The notes: generated by a model from the sequence alone, not told the origin. DNA of 64,000 nt from an uncultured Alphaproteobacteria bacterium (GCA_910585375.1 CAJUCZ010000008.1:1-64000), one strand, 5' to 3'. Counted from the first letter of the stretch, positions 41,943 through 49,979 are shown. Program-made: numbers and translations.

Positions 41943-43584
41943 CCTGATCCCCTCGGTAAGCCTTCCCGGACTTGGGGGAGCCGGTCAGGAAGGAAGTTTG
42001 GTGGTACAAATAAAAAATCCGCCGCCGCAATTGCAAAAGCTCGGACTTGGCGAAACCTTGCTGCTGGAACTTGTGCAAAACGGCGGAAAGTTTGATCCCG
42101 TAAAACTTCAGGCGATGATAAAAGATTCCGTAACCGGTAAATTGCTGGATATTCCGTTAACTTTGCAGGGTGGAAAAAATCTGAACCTGTCTGACAGCGG
42201 AGAATATGAACTTTCTGCCCGCTTGGTTTCTAAAAATCCGCAGAGCTTTGAATTAAAAATCCTGACAATAAACAATCAGAAACCGGAAGATTTTCTGTCC
42301 CGCCCGACAGAAGGGACAACAAGCGGACAAACCGTAAAAAATCTTGTAATGCCCGAACCGGATAATGGCAGGGTAATACCGGCAAAAACGGAAACGGCAA
42401 TCATAACGGATAAAAGTTCTTTATTTGCCGAAACCCAAATGTTGCCGTTAAAATTAGGGCCGGCGCTGGAAAAAGTTTTGGTCCGGAACAGTGTTTCGCC
42501 GGTAATTGCACGTCAGCTTGGCGAAAGCTTAAACAGCTTTAATCTGCAGCTGCAAATTGCTGCTTTTCCGGCAGAACCGGTACAAAATCAAGCACCCGCA
42601 AGCAGCCCAACCCCTTCAGCGGATTTGTTGCGGAATATTGTTGTGCTGGTCAAAAACAGCATACCGTCCGATGGCGGCACTTTGCCGGAAAATGTTGTAC
42701 AACAGCTGACAAAAGATATTGTCGGAGAGATAACGGTACAGCAAAACAAGTTTATGACAGGGGAGATGAAAACTGAGGACGGCAGGCTTTGGCCGGTAAT
42801 AGAAAGCCCGTTGGGGCCGTTGGTACCGGAAACAAATCTTAAAATTCCGGATGAAACCAAACTGCTGCTCCAAATTACAGGACTGTTTCAGAATAAGGCA
42901 GCTGAGTCGCCAAAGTTGTCATCATCGGGGCTGAAAGAGATTTTTGAATTGTTGCGGACACGGGGGATGGTCGAGCTGGAAAGTACAATACTTGAGAAAA
43001 TTCCGCAGAATAATGAAAAGCTTCTCTCTAATATCATGTCCTTTGTCAAAGCTGTCCGCAGCGGCAAGCCTGAGCACTGGCTGGGAACCGAAACGCTGAA
43101 CCGCTTAAAAGCCGCGGGGACGGATGGCGCCGAAGTCTTGGAGAAATTAAATAATGCCGTGAACGCACAGGTGCAGGAGAACAGCGGCTGGAAAATTATT
43201 AATATTCCTTTTTACGGTGACGATATATTTAACCGGATTCGGGTTGCTGTCAAAAAAATGGAAGATGAAGAACAGCAGCAACAGGAAAAACGCCGCAAGG
43301 AAAAATCGGCCGTCCGCTTTGTGGTTGATACCTCTTTTTCGGTGTTGGGCGCTTTCCAGCTGGACGGTTTTTCCTTTGTCAAAGATAAGCGTTTTGATTT
43401 GATTGTCCGCACAGAGAAAGATATGCCGCGAGATTTTTGCAGTGAAATGATGCGGCTTTTTCAAAAATCCCTCCAAGACGTGGGCTATAGCGGTAATATG
43501 AAAATAAATGTTAAAGAAAATTTTATAAAAATCTGCGAAGATGAAAATAAGAATGCAACTTTGGAAAACGGTATTTTTATATGA
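41935..43584 (+). CDS. Flagellar-operon protein with a FliK-like C-terminus
   Basis: The 549-residue protein starts MDSLIPSVSLPGLGGAGQEG. It has a low-complexity Pro/Thr/Glu middle and a long helical region around 320-430. The C-terminal domain (SAVRFVVDTSFSVLGAFQLDGFSFVKDKRFDLIVRTEKDMPRDFCSEMM) has the beta-strand-then-helix pattern of the Flg_hook domain of FliK. A Gln/Glu/Lys-rich stretch (DEEQQQQEKRRKEK) precedes it. It overlaps flhG by 8 bp and the J-domain gene by 4 bp, so the three are translationally coupled. It may be a second hook-length or export-related factor, but the match is by pattern only and the canonical fliK is at 27.3 kb. Confidence 0.6.
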   Translation: MDSLIPSVSLPGLGGAGQEGSLVVQIKNPPPQLQKLGLGETLLLELVQNGGKFDPVKLQAMIKDSVTGKLLDIPLTLQGGKNLNLSDSGEYELSARLVSKNPQSFELKILTINNQKPEDFLSRPTEGTTSGQTVKNLVMPEPDNGRVIPAKTETAIITDKSSLFAETQMLPLKLGPALEKVLVRNSVSPVIARQLGESLNSFNLQLQIAAFPAEPVQNQAPASSPTPSADLLRNIVVLVKNSIPSDGGTLPENVVQQLTKDIVGEITVQQNKFMTGEMKTEDGRLWPVIESPLGPLVPETNLKIPDETKLLLQITGLFQNKAAESPKLSSSGLKEIFELLRTRGMVELESTILEKIPQNNEKLLSNIMSFVKAVRSGKPEHWLGTETLNRLKAAGTDGAEVLEKLNNAVNAQVQENSGWKIINIPFYGDDIFNRIRVAVKKMEDEEQQQQEKRRKEKSAVRFVVDTSFSVLGAFQLDGFSFVKDKRFDLIVRTEKDMPRDFCSEMMRLFQKSLQDVGYSGNMKINVKENFIKICEDENKNATLENGIFI

Positions 43585-44762
43585 CGACGCAATATACAAC
43601 AGATGCTTTGGGCTATTATCTGATTTTGGGCGTTCCTTTTGACGCCGATGAAAACCGGATAAAGCAGAACTACCGCGAACGGGCAAAATTATGGCATCCC
43701 GATCACAATTCCGGACCTGAAGCAACCGAAAAATTTCAAAAGCTTTCCGTGGCTTATGATATTTTGAAAGAACAAGACAGCCGCCTGTTTTATGATCTGT
43801 TAACACAGGTTTATACCGCCAAAGATTTTCCGGATATGTTTGCTCTGAAGGCTTACGCCGACCGGAGCGGACAGGAAAATCCGTATTTGCGCGTCATTTC
43901 ACTGCGGCGTGTGGTTGGAAAAATCGTCAAGACGACTGACGAAAAAAAAGATGTAATCTGCAATGCCAAAGAAGCTGCCGGCTTGATTTTTCAGACTTCG
44001 CTGCAAAACTGGCTGCTGGGCTGGTGGGGCTGGCCAGCTTTTGCCAAAAACATTCAGGCGATCCGAAACAATTTTTCCGGCATAAATCAAAATCGGCAGA
44101 GGAATCTGACCCTGCTGGTTCACAATGCACTGGCCTACGCGCAGGAAAACAAAAAAGACAAAGCGCTGTATTCCGCATTGCAGGCTATGGATTATGCCAA
44201 TCCTTATCAGCAGGGGCTGTTGCAGAAGCTGATTTATTTTCTGGGCGAAAACCCGCAGGTCACCATGCCTCAGTTCAATTTTAACCGGCTCAAATATATC
44301 CAGCTGGTAATTCCGGCTCTGATTTTGTTTGGTGCTCTTGTGCCGACCACTGCAAAATTTGTGACGGAAGGCGAATTGTTAAGCTATTTTGCTGCCCGCA
44401 AAGAAATTATTTATAATCAGGAAGTTCGCTTTAATGACGGCCGCGAAACTTTTGATGACATGATGGTCAGTAAAATATTGAATATTCCGGCAGATACTTC
44501 AAGCCTGAGCAATCTTTATCATCTTAAAAATGCTGCTGAAATTATGTATGGGCCGTCAGATGAATTTGATGTCATAACTGAACTGCGCGGACAGACAACG
44601 GTACGTCTGACCGGAAAAACACCGGACGATATCTGGGCGAGGATTATGCTGGATAACGGAGAAATGGGCTTCTTGCGCCTGAACAATTTAAGTCGGGGAA
44701 TAGGCAGGGATATTCCGGCAGACAGTAAAATTTATACCGGCCCGCGTCCGATAGCACAATAG
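43581..44762 (+). CDS. J-domain protein with membrane helix and SH3-like C-terminal domain
   Basis: The 393-residue protein begins with a J domain (YYLILGVPFDADENRIKQNYRERAKLWHPDHN; HPD at 39-41), so it can stimulate a DnaK ATPase. A helical region follows, then a predicted membrane segment (LKYIQLVIPALILFGALVP) around 235-255. The extracytoplasmic part contains a bacterial SH3-like fold (MYGPSDEFDVITELRGQTTVRLTGKTPDDIWARIMLDNGEMGFL). It lacks the Gly/Phe and zinc-finger regions of DnaJ itself. It overlaps the upstream FliK-like gene by 4 bp and ends the flagellar run. A role in local chaperoning at the envelope is plausible; a link to flagella is inferred only from position. Confidence 0.75.
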   Translation: MTTQYTTDALGYYLILGVPFDADENRIKQNYRERAKLWHPDHNSGPEATEKFQKLSVAYDILKEQDSRLFYDLLTQVYTAKDFPDMFALKAYADRSGQENPYLRVISLRRVVGKIVKTTDEKKDVICNAKEAAGLIFQTSLQNWLLGWWGWPAFAKNIQAIRNNFSGINQNRQRNLTLLVHNALAYAQENKKDKALYSALQAMDYANPYQQGLLQKLIYFLGENPQVTMPQFNFNRLKYIQLVIPALILFGALVPTTAKFVTEGELLSYFAARKEIIYNQEVRFNDGRETFDDMMVSKILNIPADTSSLSNLYHLKNAAEIMYGPSDEFDVITELRGQTTVRLTGKTPDDIWARIMLDNGEMGFLRLNNLSRGIGRDIPADSKIYTGPRPIAQ

Positions 44763-44800
44763 CTTTTGAACAAGACAATGCCGTAAAAAAATGTCTGCGG

Positions 44801-45457
44801 CTAGGCATATTTACGGATAAGGCCCGCCAATTTACCCTGAATTTTTACCCGTGATGCCAGATATTTCTGAACGTCATAATTTTTATTGAACGGAATCAGC
44901 AGAATATTGTCATTTTCTTTTTTAAATTTTTTCAACGTTGCCACGTCATCATCAACCAAAGCTACGACAATATCGCCGTTGTCGGCCGTTTCTGTTTTTT
45001 TGATAATTACGATATCACCGTTCAGAATACCGGCTTCTTTCATTGAATCGCCGGAAACATGCAGAGCATAGTGCGACCCGCGCGAAACCATATCAAACGG
45101 CACAAAAATTTTTTCATTCTCATCGGCAATTGCGTCAATCGGTAAACCGGCGGCGACCTGGCCGTAAAGCGGAATCTCAATCATTCCGTTTTGAATCGCC
45201 TGCTCGCGTTTTCTTTCCTCTTCAATAATGGAGCTGGGTTTGAGCTTGGGCATGCGCAAAACTTCGAGTGCCCGCGCTTTATGCGGCAGTTTTTTAATAA
45301 AGTTGCGCTCGCATAAAGATTCAATCATGTTATGAATACCGGACTTAGACTTTAGGCCGATAGCGTCTTTCATCTCGTCAAAAGAAGGCGGGCAGCCGGT
45401 TTCTTTAATCACCTTGTTAATAAACATCAAAAGCTTGTATTGTTTCTGGGTCAGCAT
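44801..45457 (-). CDS. lexA: SOS-response repressor LexA
   Basis: LexA represses DNA-damage genes and cleaves itself when RecA filaments form. The 218-residue protein has an N-terminal winged HTH (LTQKQYKLLMFINKVIKETGCPPSFDEMKDAIGLKSKSGIHNMIESL), the Ala-Gly cleavage site in GQVAAGLP, and the catalytic Ser of HVSGDSMKEAGI and Lys of DDVATLKKF. An AAAGGA Shine-Dalgarno precedes the ATG. The promoter holds an alphaproteobacterial SOS box, so it is autoregulated. Confidence 0.97.
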   Translation of the reverse strand: MLTQKQYKLLMFINKVIKETGCPPSFDEMKDAIGLKSKSGIHNMIESLCERNFIKKLPHKARALEVLRMPKLKPSSIIEEERKREQAIQNGMIEIPLYGQVAAGLPIDAIADENEKIFVPFDMVSRGSHYALHVSGDSMKEAGILNGDIVIIKKTETADNGDIVVALVDDDVATLKKFKKENDNILLIPFNKNYDVQKYLASRVKIQGKLAGLIRKYA

Positions 45458-45490
45458 CGGCCGGGTCCTTTAAAAAAACAGTATAAGTAT

Positions 45491-45519
45491 GTTCTATTTT
45501 AGTTCTCTTGAAATGTCAA
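45491..45519 (-). promoter_or_regulatory. lexA promoter with alphaproteobacterial SOS box
   Basis: GTTCTATTTTAGTTC at 45491-45505 is an exact GTTC-N7-GTTC box. On the minus strand a TTGACA -35 (45519-45514), 17-bp spacer and TAGAAC -10 surround it, so bound LexA would cover the -10 and spacer. Confidence 0.9.
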
Positions 45520-45520
45520 G

Positions 45521-45551
45521 AAAAAAGCTCCCTGAAAAGGAGCTTTTTTTG
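45521..45551 (-). terminator. Intrinsic terminator upstream of lexA
   Basis: AAAAAGCTCC / GGAGCTTTTT stem with loop CTGAAAA and T-run. Minus-strand transcripts from the lexA side do not need it; it best serves as a bidirectional insulator. Confidence 0.7.
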
Positions 45552-45556
45552 TTTTT

Positions 45557-46609
45557 TTAACGCGACCGCTTTAAGCGGTTGATTATTTCCCGTTTTTTAT
45601 AAACGTCTTTTTTGGCCGGAGTGTTGAGTGCCAACGGAGGAAGAACTTCCTGTACCGGCTTCGGAGTCTGTGCCTGAAGGCTGACGGCGGACCAAGCCGG
45701 CAAAGGCAGGGTCATCATGTTTTGCCGATCTTTTTCGGCAAACAGATTAACTTGTTCTTTTTCCAAATAACGCTGATAGTCCAATGCCATGTCTTTTTCA
45801 CCAAAAACAATTTTCTTGCCTTTTTTGTTGGTTACGCCAAGCAGACGGTTTTTCAGTCCCGGCGAACGTTTGACTCTCTGGTCGTAAAAATTGCTGATAA
45901 TATCCTCGGTTTGCACTTCGCGCGGTTTTTTACCTTCGGCAGCCTGATGGTAAGCGGCCTTCATCATCTTAACAACGACATCTTTACGGTACTGGTTTGC
46001 TGCAGAAGCAATTGCGCCATGCAAAGCATCTCCGCGGCCGTCAATATCCAGCCCGTCTACCTCGCGCAGTTCTTCAAATACCGGTGCGTATTTGTGTTTT
46101 TCCATAAAATCGGCCTGAGCTTTACGGAATTCCGGACTGTCCAGCTCTTTCCACAATTTTTGAAACGGCCCGTTTTTTATTGTGCGCATTTCTTTGTTTT
46201 TTCCGAGAGCTGCGAGCTTAGGATATTTATCTTTGTTTTCTTTCAGAAAAGTAGCCATTGTCGCGCCCAAATCCATTTGGAACAAACCGATATAAGAATT
46301 TGTCGGGTCGACAATGCCTGGCTTCATGCCGGATTCAAAAACCCAACCCAAATGGTGCGGCGTACACTCGGCGAAATTGATTTCGATCCCCCCCTTATAT
46401 ACACCGCTGTTTTTGTATTCGACGGCAATAAAATTTGTTTTTTTATAATCAGGCGAGGCGCTTTCTGTTTTGGAAGCATTGGCCTCGGAAGCATTTTCTA
46501 TTATATTTGCCTGTACGGAAGACGCCGTACCGAGCCCCGAAACGGTAAGCCCCAGAGTCAGCATTTTGTTTCTGACTGTTTTCAAAAATTCTTTTATGTT
46601 CTTTTTCAT
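45557..46609 (-). CDS. Exported protein with lysozyme-like (VgrG-related) peptidoglycan-active domain
   Basis: The 350-residue protein has an N-terminal signal-like segment (MLTLGLTVSGLGTASSVQA). A lysozyme-fold domain follows, with SYIGLFQMDLGATMATFLKE, SPEFRKAQADFMEKHKYAPVFEEL, and LDIDGRGDALHGAIASAANQYR, the pattern found in VgrG-related and phage-type glycan hydrolases (usual form: YGxYQ ... FxxAQxxFIxxTHYxP ... SxALQDVxWSTAVQHG). The C-terminal region is Pro-rich and basic. It stands alone between lexA and a deacetylase. Cell-wall remodelling or a secreted muralytic function is likely. The catalytic glutamate is not clear in my reading, so activity is unproven. Confidence 0.65.
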   Translation of the reverse strand: MKKNIKEFLKTVRNKMLTLGLTVSGLGTASSVQANIIENASEANASKTESASPDYKKTNFIAVEYKNSGVYKGGIEINFAECTPHHLGWVFESGMKPGIVDPTNSYIGLFQMDLGATMATFLKENKDKYPKLAALGKNKEMRTIKNGPFQKLWKELDSPEFRKAQADFMEKHKYAPVFEELREVDGLDIDGRGDALHGAIASAANQYRKDVVVKMMKAAYHQAAEGKKPREVQTEDIISNFYDQRVKRSPGLKNRLLGVTNKKGKKIVFGEKDMALDYQRYLEKEQVNLFAEKDRQNMMTLPLPAWSAVSLQAQTPKPVQEVLPPLALNTPAKKDVYKKREIINRLKRSR

Positions 46610-46703
46610 CTTTTCTCTCTCTTATCCCTTATTTTTCAAACATAATATAGTTATGATTCATATTTAAATCCAGTGTTTTTTTGCAAAAAAAAGATATATT
46701 TGC

Positions 46704-48017
46704 TTGAAAAATCGCCAAACAAAGTTTACAATTCGCGCAGAAATAAAAAATCTTTGGCAAAGAAGGATCGGACTTTTGTTTTTTCAAAAAAAAGACTGGC
46801 GAGAACGCTCATTGCTCCGGAATCGGATTCGGATAGCTTTTCGGGCTTTGCTGGGTGTCTTCTTGGCTTTTTCATTTAGTTGGTTCTTCCTTGAAACCAT
46901 TAAAAACGTTCATCCTGAAAGCGAACCGGAAAGCGTTGGTTCAAAATTGGAAATAAGCGGGCTTGAAGTTGTGGCGGAATCAGAGCCGGAACAGCCTTGT
47001 CCGGATGGCATGAGCTGTCGGCAGGCTGCGGATCCTTTTTTCTCTGCTTTAGAAGACGAAGAAATCAAAATCATCCGTTCGGAAGAATTGAATGCCGAGC
47101 TGGCAGAGAGAATGCTGACCCCGGAAGAAGAAGCCGCAACCATTAATGATATTGCAGAAATGGATAAAATTGAAGAAACCTATGAAGAAGCCCTTCCTTC
47201 AGAAGCTTATATGGAAGAAGAAGAGCTTTCCGAGGCAGAGCTTCTCCGGCAGTATGGTGAAGATTATCATATTTATCACGGCCACCGCAGTATCCGCGAA
47301 ATGGGCATTCTGCCGTCCAAACGGCCATTATACTTCGGACCTCAGCCGGTTGTTGCCGTAGTAATTGACGATATGGGTGTCAGTCCCAAACGTACGGCGG
47401 ATATATCTTCTTTGCAGGCGCCGTTAACGTCTTCTTTTCTGACCTATGCCAAAAAGCTTCCTGCACAGATAGCCGCAGCGCGTCAGTCCGGCCATGAGAT
47501 TATGATTCACGTGCCTATGCAAGCCAAAAGTGACAGAGACGTTGCGCCGGACGTTCTGACCGTCAATATGAAGCCGGAAGAAGTCGGAAAACGTCTGGAA
47601 GATATGCTTGCCAAATTTGACCATGTCAAAGGGATTAATAATCACATGGGCAGTTTGTTTACTGAAGATTCGGAACGCTTGGGTGCTGTTATGGAGGTCT
47701 TGAAAAAACACGGACTGTTCTTTTTGGATTCCAAAACTTCGGCAAAATCGGTCGGCAGGCAGGAAGCCGGCAAGCATGGGGTGGTATATGCCCATCGCCA
47801 TGTTTTTCTGGATAATGAAAATAATGTTGATTATATTAATGGACAACTCCGTCTGACGGAACGAATTGCGCGGAAAAACGGCTACGCAGTAGCAATCGGA
47901 CATCCCAAAAGCGGCACGTTTCAGGCCTTGGCGGCTTGGCTTCCCGAGTTGGAAAAAAAAGGAATAAAACTGGTGCCGATGAGTAAAATTGCAGAGGTTA
48001 CAGGGATTCCGCAATAA
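46704..48017 (+). CDS. Divergent polysaccharide deacetylase-family protein (YibQ-like)
   Basis: The 437-residue protein has a basic N-terminus, one transmembrane helix (FRALLGVFLAFSFSWFFLETI), and an acidic region of about 140 residues that is probably disordered in the periplasm. The divergent polysaccharide deacetylase domain (PF04748 type) follows: VVAVVIDDMGVSPKRTADI, GHEIMIHVPMQ, NNHMGSLFTED, LFFLDSKTSAKSVG and VAIGHPKSGTFQAL. Such proteins are thought to act on envelope glycans. The start is a TTG with no strong Shine-Dalgarno, chosen as the only initiation codon before the membrane helix that I can see; confidence in the exact start is low. Confidence 0.82.
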   Translation: MKNRQTKFTIRAEIKNLWQRRIGLLFFQKKDWRERSLLRNRIRIAFRALLGVFLAFSFSWFFLETIKNVHPESEPESVGSKLEISGLEVVAESEPEQPCPDGMSCRQAADPFFSALEDEEIKIIRSEELNAELAERMLTPEEEAATINDIAEMDKIEETYEEALPSEAYMEEEELSEAELLRQYGEDYHIYHGHRSIREMGILPSKRPLYFGPQPVVAVVIDDMGVSPKRTADISSLQAPLTSSFLTYAKKLPAQIAAARQSGHEIMIHVPMQAKSDRDVAPDVLTVNMKPEEVGKRLEDMLAKFDHVKGINNHMGSLFTEDSERLGAVMEVLKKHGLFFLDSKTSAKSVGRQEAGKHGVVYAHRHVFLDNENNVDYINGQLRLTERIARKNGYAVAIGHPKSGTFQALAAWLPELEKKGIKLVPMSKIAEVTGIPQ

Positions 48018-48053
48018 AAAATAAAAAAAATAATAAAAATCTGAAAAAAAATC

Positions 48054-48082
48054 TTGACCGCGACAAAAATAACCTTTATATA
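48054..48082 (+). promoter_or_regulatory. tRNA-Glu promoter
   Basis: TTGACC, 17-bp spacer, TATATA; the predicted start is about 12 bp before the tRNA 5' end. No Fis- or discriminator-type element was assessed. Confidence 0.7.
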
Positions 48083-48100
48083 TGCACCTAGTTTCTAAGT

Positions 48101-48176
48101 GACCCCATCGTCTAGAGGCCTAGGACACCACCCTTTCACGGTGGGAACACGAGTTCGAATCTCGTTGGGGTCGCCA
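48101..48176 (+). tRNA. tRNA-Glu (anticodon TTC)
   Basis: Acceptor stem GACCCCA / TGGGGTC, D-arm with TCGTCTAGAGGCCTAGGA, anticodon stem CCACC/GGTGG with loop CTTTCAC (anticodon TTC), T-arm GAGTTCGAATCTC, discriminator G and encoded CCA. Three tandem repeats with degenerate copies of its 3' end follow. Confidence 0.95.
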
Positions 48177-48177
48177 C

Positions 48178-48218
48178 TAAAACACCAAAACCCTCCGATG
48201 GAGGGTTTTGGTGTTTTA
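48178..48218 (+). terminator. Long terminator hairpin after tRNA-Glu
   Basis: A 19-bp stem (TAAAACACCAAAACCCTCC with its complement) and a GAT loop. The right arm plus an abbreviated left arm recur in the tandem repeats downstream. Confidence 0.85.
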
Positions 48219-48221
48219 GTG

Positions 48222-48690
48222 TGCGAACTCCGAGATAAGAACTCGTAGAGTTCGAAGCGGGTAGTTGGTGAGCGCAATTTTAAGAAGCGCGAACCTTACG
48301 TCGCAAGGAGGTCCCGCATGCGGGAGTACCAAATCCGTTGGGGTCGCTCCGAATAATATCCCTCCGCTGGAGGGTTTTGGTGTTTTAGTATGCGAACTCC
48401 GAGATAAGAACTCGTAGAGTTCGAAGCGGGTAGTTGGTGAGCGCAATTTTAAGAAGCGCGAACCTTACGTCGCAAGGAGGTCCCGCATGCGGGAGTACCA
48501 AATCCGTTGGGGTCGCTCCGAATAATATCCCTCCGCTGGAGGGTTTTGGTGTTTTAGTATGCGAACTCCGAGATAAGAACTCGTAGAGTTCGAAGCGGGT
48601 AGTTGGTGAGCGCAATTTTAAGAAGCGCGAACCTTACGTCGCAAGGAGGCCCCGCTTGCGGGAGTACCAAATCCGTTAGGGTCGCTCTGG
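48222..48690 (+). repeat. Three tandem 169-bp repeats after tRNA-Glu with degenerate tRNA 3'-end copies
   Basis: The block TGCGAACTCC recurs at 48222, 48391 and 48560, exactly 169 bp apart; the third copy is partial and has a few changes. Each unit contains a GCGC/GCGC hairpin, a CCTT-ACGTCGC-AAGG arm, a CCCGCATGCGGG palindrome, then CGTTGGGGTCGC matching the tRNA-Glu 3' strand, then CCCTCC-GCT-GGAGGG from the terminator. Apparent 76-residue ORFs across the array are translations of the repeat and not genes. The 100 bp after the array (48700-48800) are AT-rich and I see nothing in them. Confidence 0.9.
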
Positions 48691-48800
48691 GTAATAGGTT
48701 CATCGTTAAAATATGGGACAAGGCATAAAAATTATAAAAAATATTCTCAGTTCAGGTTAGCAAAAATTTATTATTAAAAAATAGTTAAGCACATAAAACT

Positions 48801-49202
48801 CTAATCGCCGTTGATTTTTAGCTTTTTTATATAAGCTGTTATAAAAGAAATAAGAACAAGACAAAGTCCGGTATACGGATTTAATAGAATTCCCATACTG
48901 TATTTTACAAAGTAATCAGAATAGTCAATAAAGTATCCGCTTCCTGTAAGTAACATAAAATTAATTATCATAAAATACGGAACCCAGCCGATTGCAGACA
49001 GGTAATAGGATGATACAGGATATTTTATAATCAGTTGCTGTAGCGGTTTAAGATGAAAATTACAACAAAGGATAACAATTGATATGATAAATCCCCAAAA
49101 CAAAAAAGCGGAAATAATTTCAATTCCTAATAAAGAAAAAGGAATATCCAAAACACCATATATTCCGCCCATTACTAAAGCTTCTTTTGACCATAATTTC
49201 AA
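48801..49202 (-). CDS. Small polytopic membrane protein of unknown function
   Basis: A 133-residue protein with four hydrophobic segments: ALVMGGIYGVLDIPFSLLGI, IISAFLFWGFIISIVILCC, YYLSAIGWVPYFMIINFMLL and LNPYTGLCLVLISFITAYI. The C-terminus is basic (KKLKINGD). The start is a TTG, supported by AAAAGGAG eight bases upstream. Its AT-rich coding and its location among repeats and orphan genes suggest an accessory gene. No family is recognised. Confidence 0.6.
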   Translation of the reverse strand: MKLWSKEALVMGGIYGVLDIPFSLLGIEIISAFLFWGFIISIVILCCNFHLKPLQQLIIKYPVSSYYLSAIGWVPYFMIINFMLLTGSGYFIDYSDYFVKYSMGILLNPYTGLCLVLISFITAYIKKLKINGD

Positions 49203-49262
49203 TGTTTCTACTCCTTTTTCGTTTAAGATTAATTTAACATAATATACAATCCTTTATTTTTT

Positions 49263-49535
49263 CTAACGGTTGCTGCAACTTTCGTTATAAGCATTGATAC
49301 CATGAGCAATATGCGCTCCCACCTGAGGAGGAATATTAATTGCTTTAATAGCATGCCCAAGATATGGTATTTTGCTGGATACCTTTGATTGTACAATGTG
49401 ATCTAACATCTTATTTCCAGTGGTTAACGTTTTTTCAACAGAGGCATCTTTTCTTATTTTTATAAAATTTTTAGCAACCCCTTTCATTATACAGTCATTA
49501 TTATAACGAGATGAAGTTAATGTTTCTCTAGGCAT
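49263..49535 (-). CDS. Small basic hypothetical protein, 90 aa
   Basis: A soluble 90-residue protein with a basic N-terminal half (KGVAKNFIKIRKDASVEK), a short hydrophobic helix region (KMLDHIVQSKVSSKIPYLGHAIKAINIPP) and an amphipathic end (HIAHGINAYNESCSNR). An AAAGGA Shine-Dalgarno precedes the ATG at good spacing. A perfect 14-bp palindrome lies 34 bp upstream and may be an operator. Its function is unknown; it could be a small toxin-like or phage-derived protein, but nothing specific supports that. Confidence 0.55.
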   Translation of the reverse strand: MPRETLTSSRYNNDCIMKGVAKNFIKIRKDASVEKTLTTGNKMLDHIVQSKVSSKIPYLGHAIKAINIPPQVGAHIAHGINAYNESCSNR

Positions 49536-49568
49536 TTTAATTTCCTTTCAAATAAAAATTAATATAAC

Positions 49569-49582
49569 TGATAGCGCTATCA
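49569..49582. promoter_or_regulatory. Perfect palindrome, operator-like
   Basis: TGATAGCGCTATCA, a 14-bp perfect palindrome between AT-rich promoter-like sequence and the 90-aa gene. Its size and symmetry fit an HTH-dimer operator; the XRE-like gene next door is a candidate binder. Confidence 0.5.
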
Positions 49583-49720
49583 AACTTTATATAGGTAATA
49601 TAATATACTGAAATCAATCTTTTTATGGTTCGAACGTAACACTACCTGCGTTAGCAGGTAGATGTAGACATTCCAGCCCAGCCGTTGTTCGGCTTTGGCT
49701 GGGCGAAAGTTAATTTGGGT

Positions 49721-49966
49721 TCAATTTGGGGCATCTGCGATACGGATATCCAGCACTTTATCATAATAGGCCAGAACATAAATAAACCTATCCCAGCAAA
49801 TATGCCGTTTGATCCGCCTCACGGCTATAGAGGCATCAGCATATCCCCGAGAGTTTAAAAACTCCTGATGGCGCTCGCCATTTTCATCCATAAGGCGAGT
49901 AAGTTCTTCAACCAAAAATTTTTGAGTTCTTTTACGCCAGTTTTTTCTTCTTCTTTCTGATAACAT
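49721..49966 (-). CDS. Small XRE-like helix-turn-helix protein (cassette B)
   Basis: The 81-residue, strongly basic protein is a paralogue of the one at 32365-32625, with aligned MLS, RK.W.K, EL.R.MDENG, IAVRRIKRH and YDKVLDIRIADA. Its recognition-helix region has diverged more than its ends. GGAG lies seven bases before the ATG, and the GAGCTCC of its leader can pair with that region. It is downstream of leader RNA B. Two strong palindromes downstream (around 49643-49662 and 49673-49706) have no T-run and may be structural or processing signals. Confidence 0.7.
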   Translation of the reverse strand: MLSERRRKNWRKRTQKFLVEELTRLMDENGERHQEFLNSRGYADASIAVRRIKRHICWDRFIYVLAYYDKVLDIRIADAPN

Positions 49967-49979
49967 TTTTTAGCTCCTC

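Noticed and set aside
48216..48615. Three overlapping 60-76-residue minus-strand ORFs with nearly identical sequence
   Set aside because: They are translations of the tandem 169-bp repeats and tRNA-Glu, with no ribosome binding site and a product explained entirely by the repeat.
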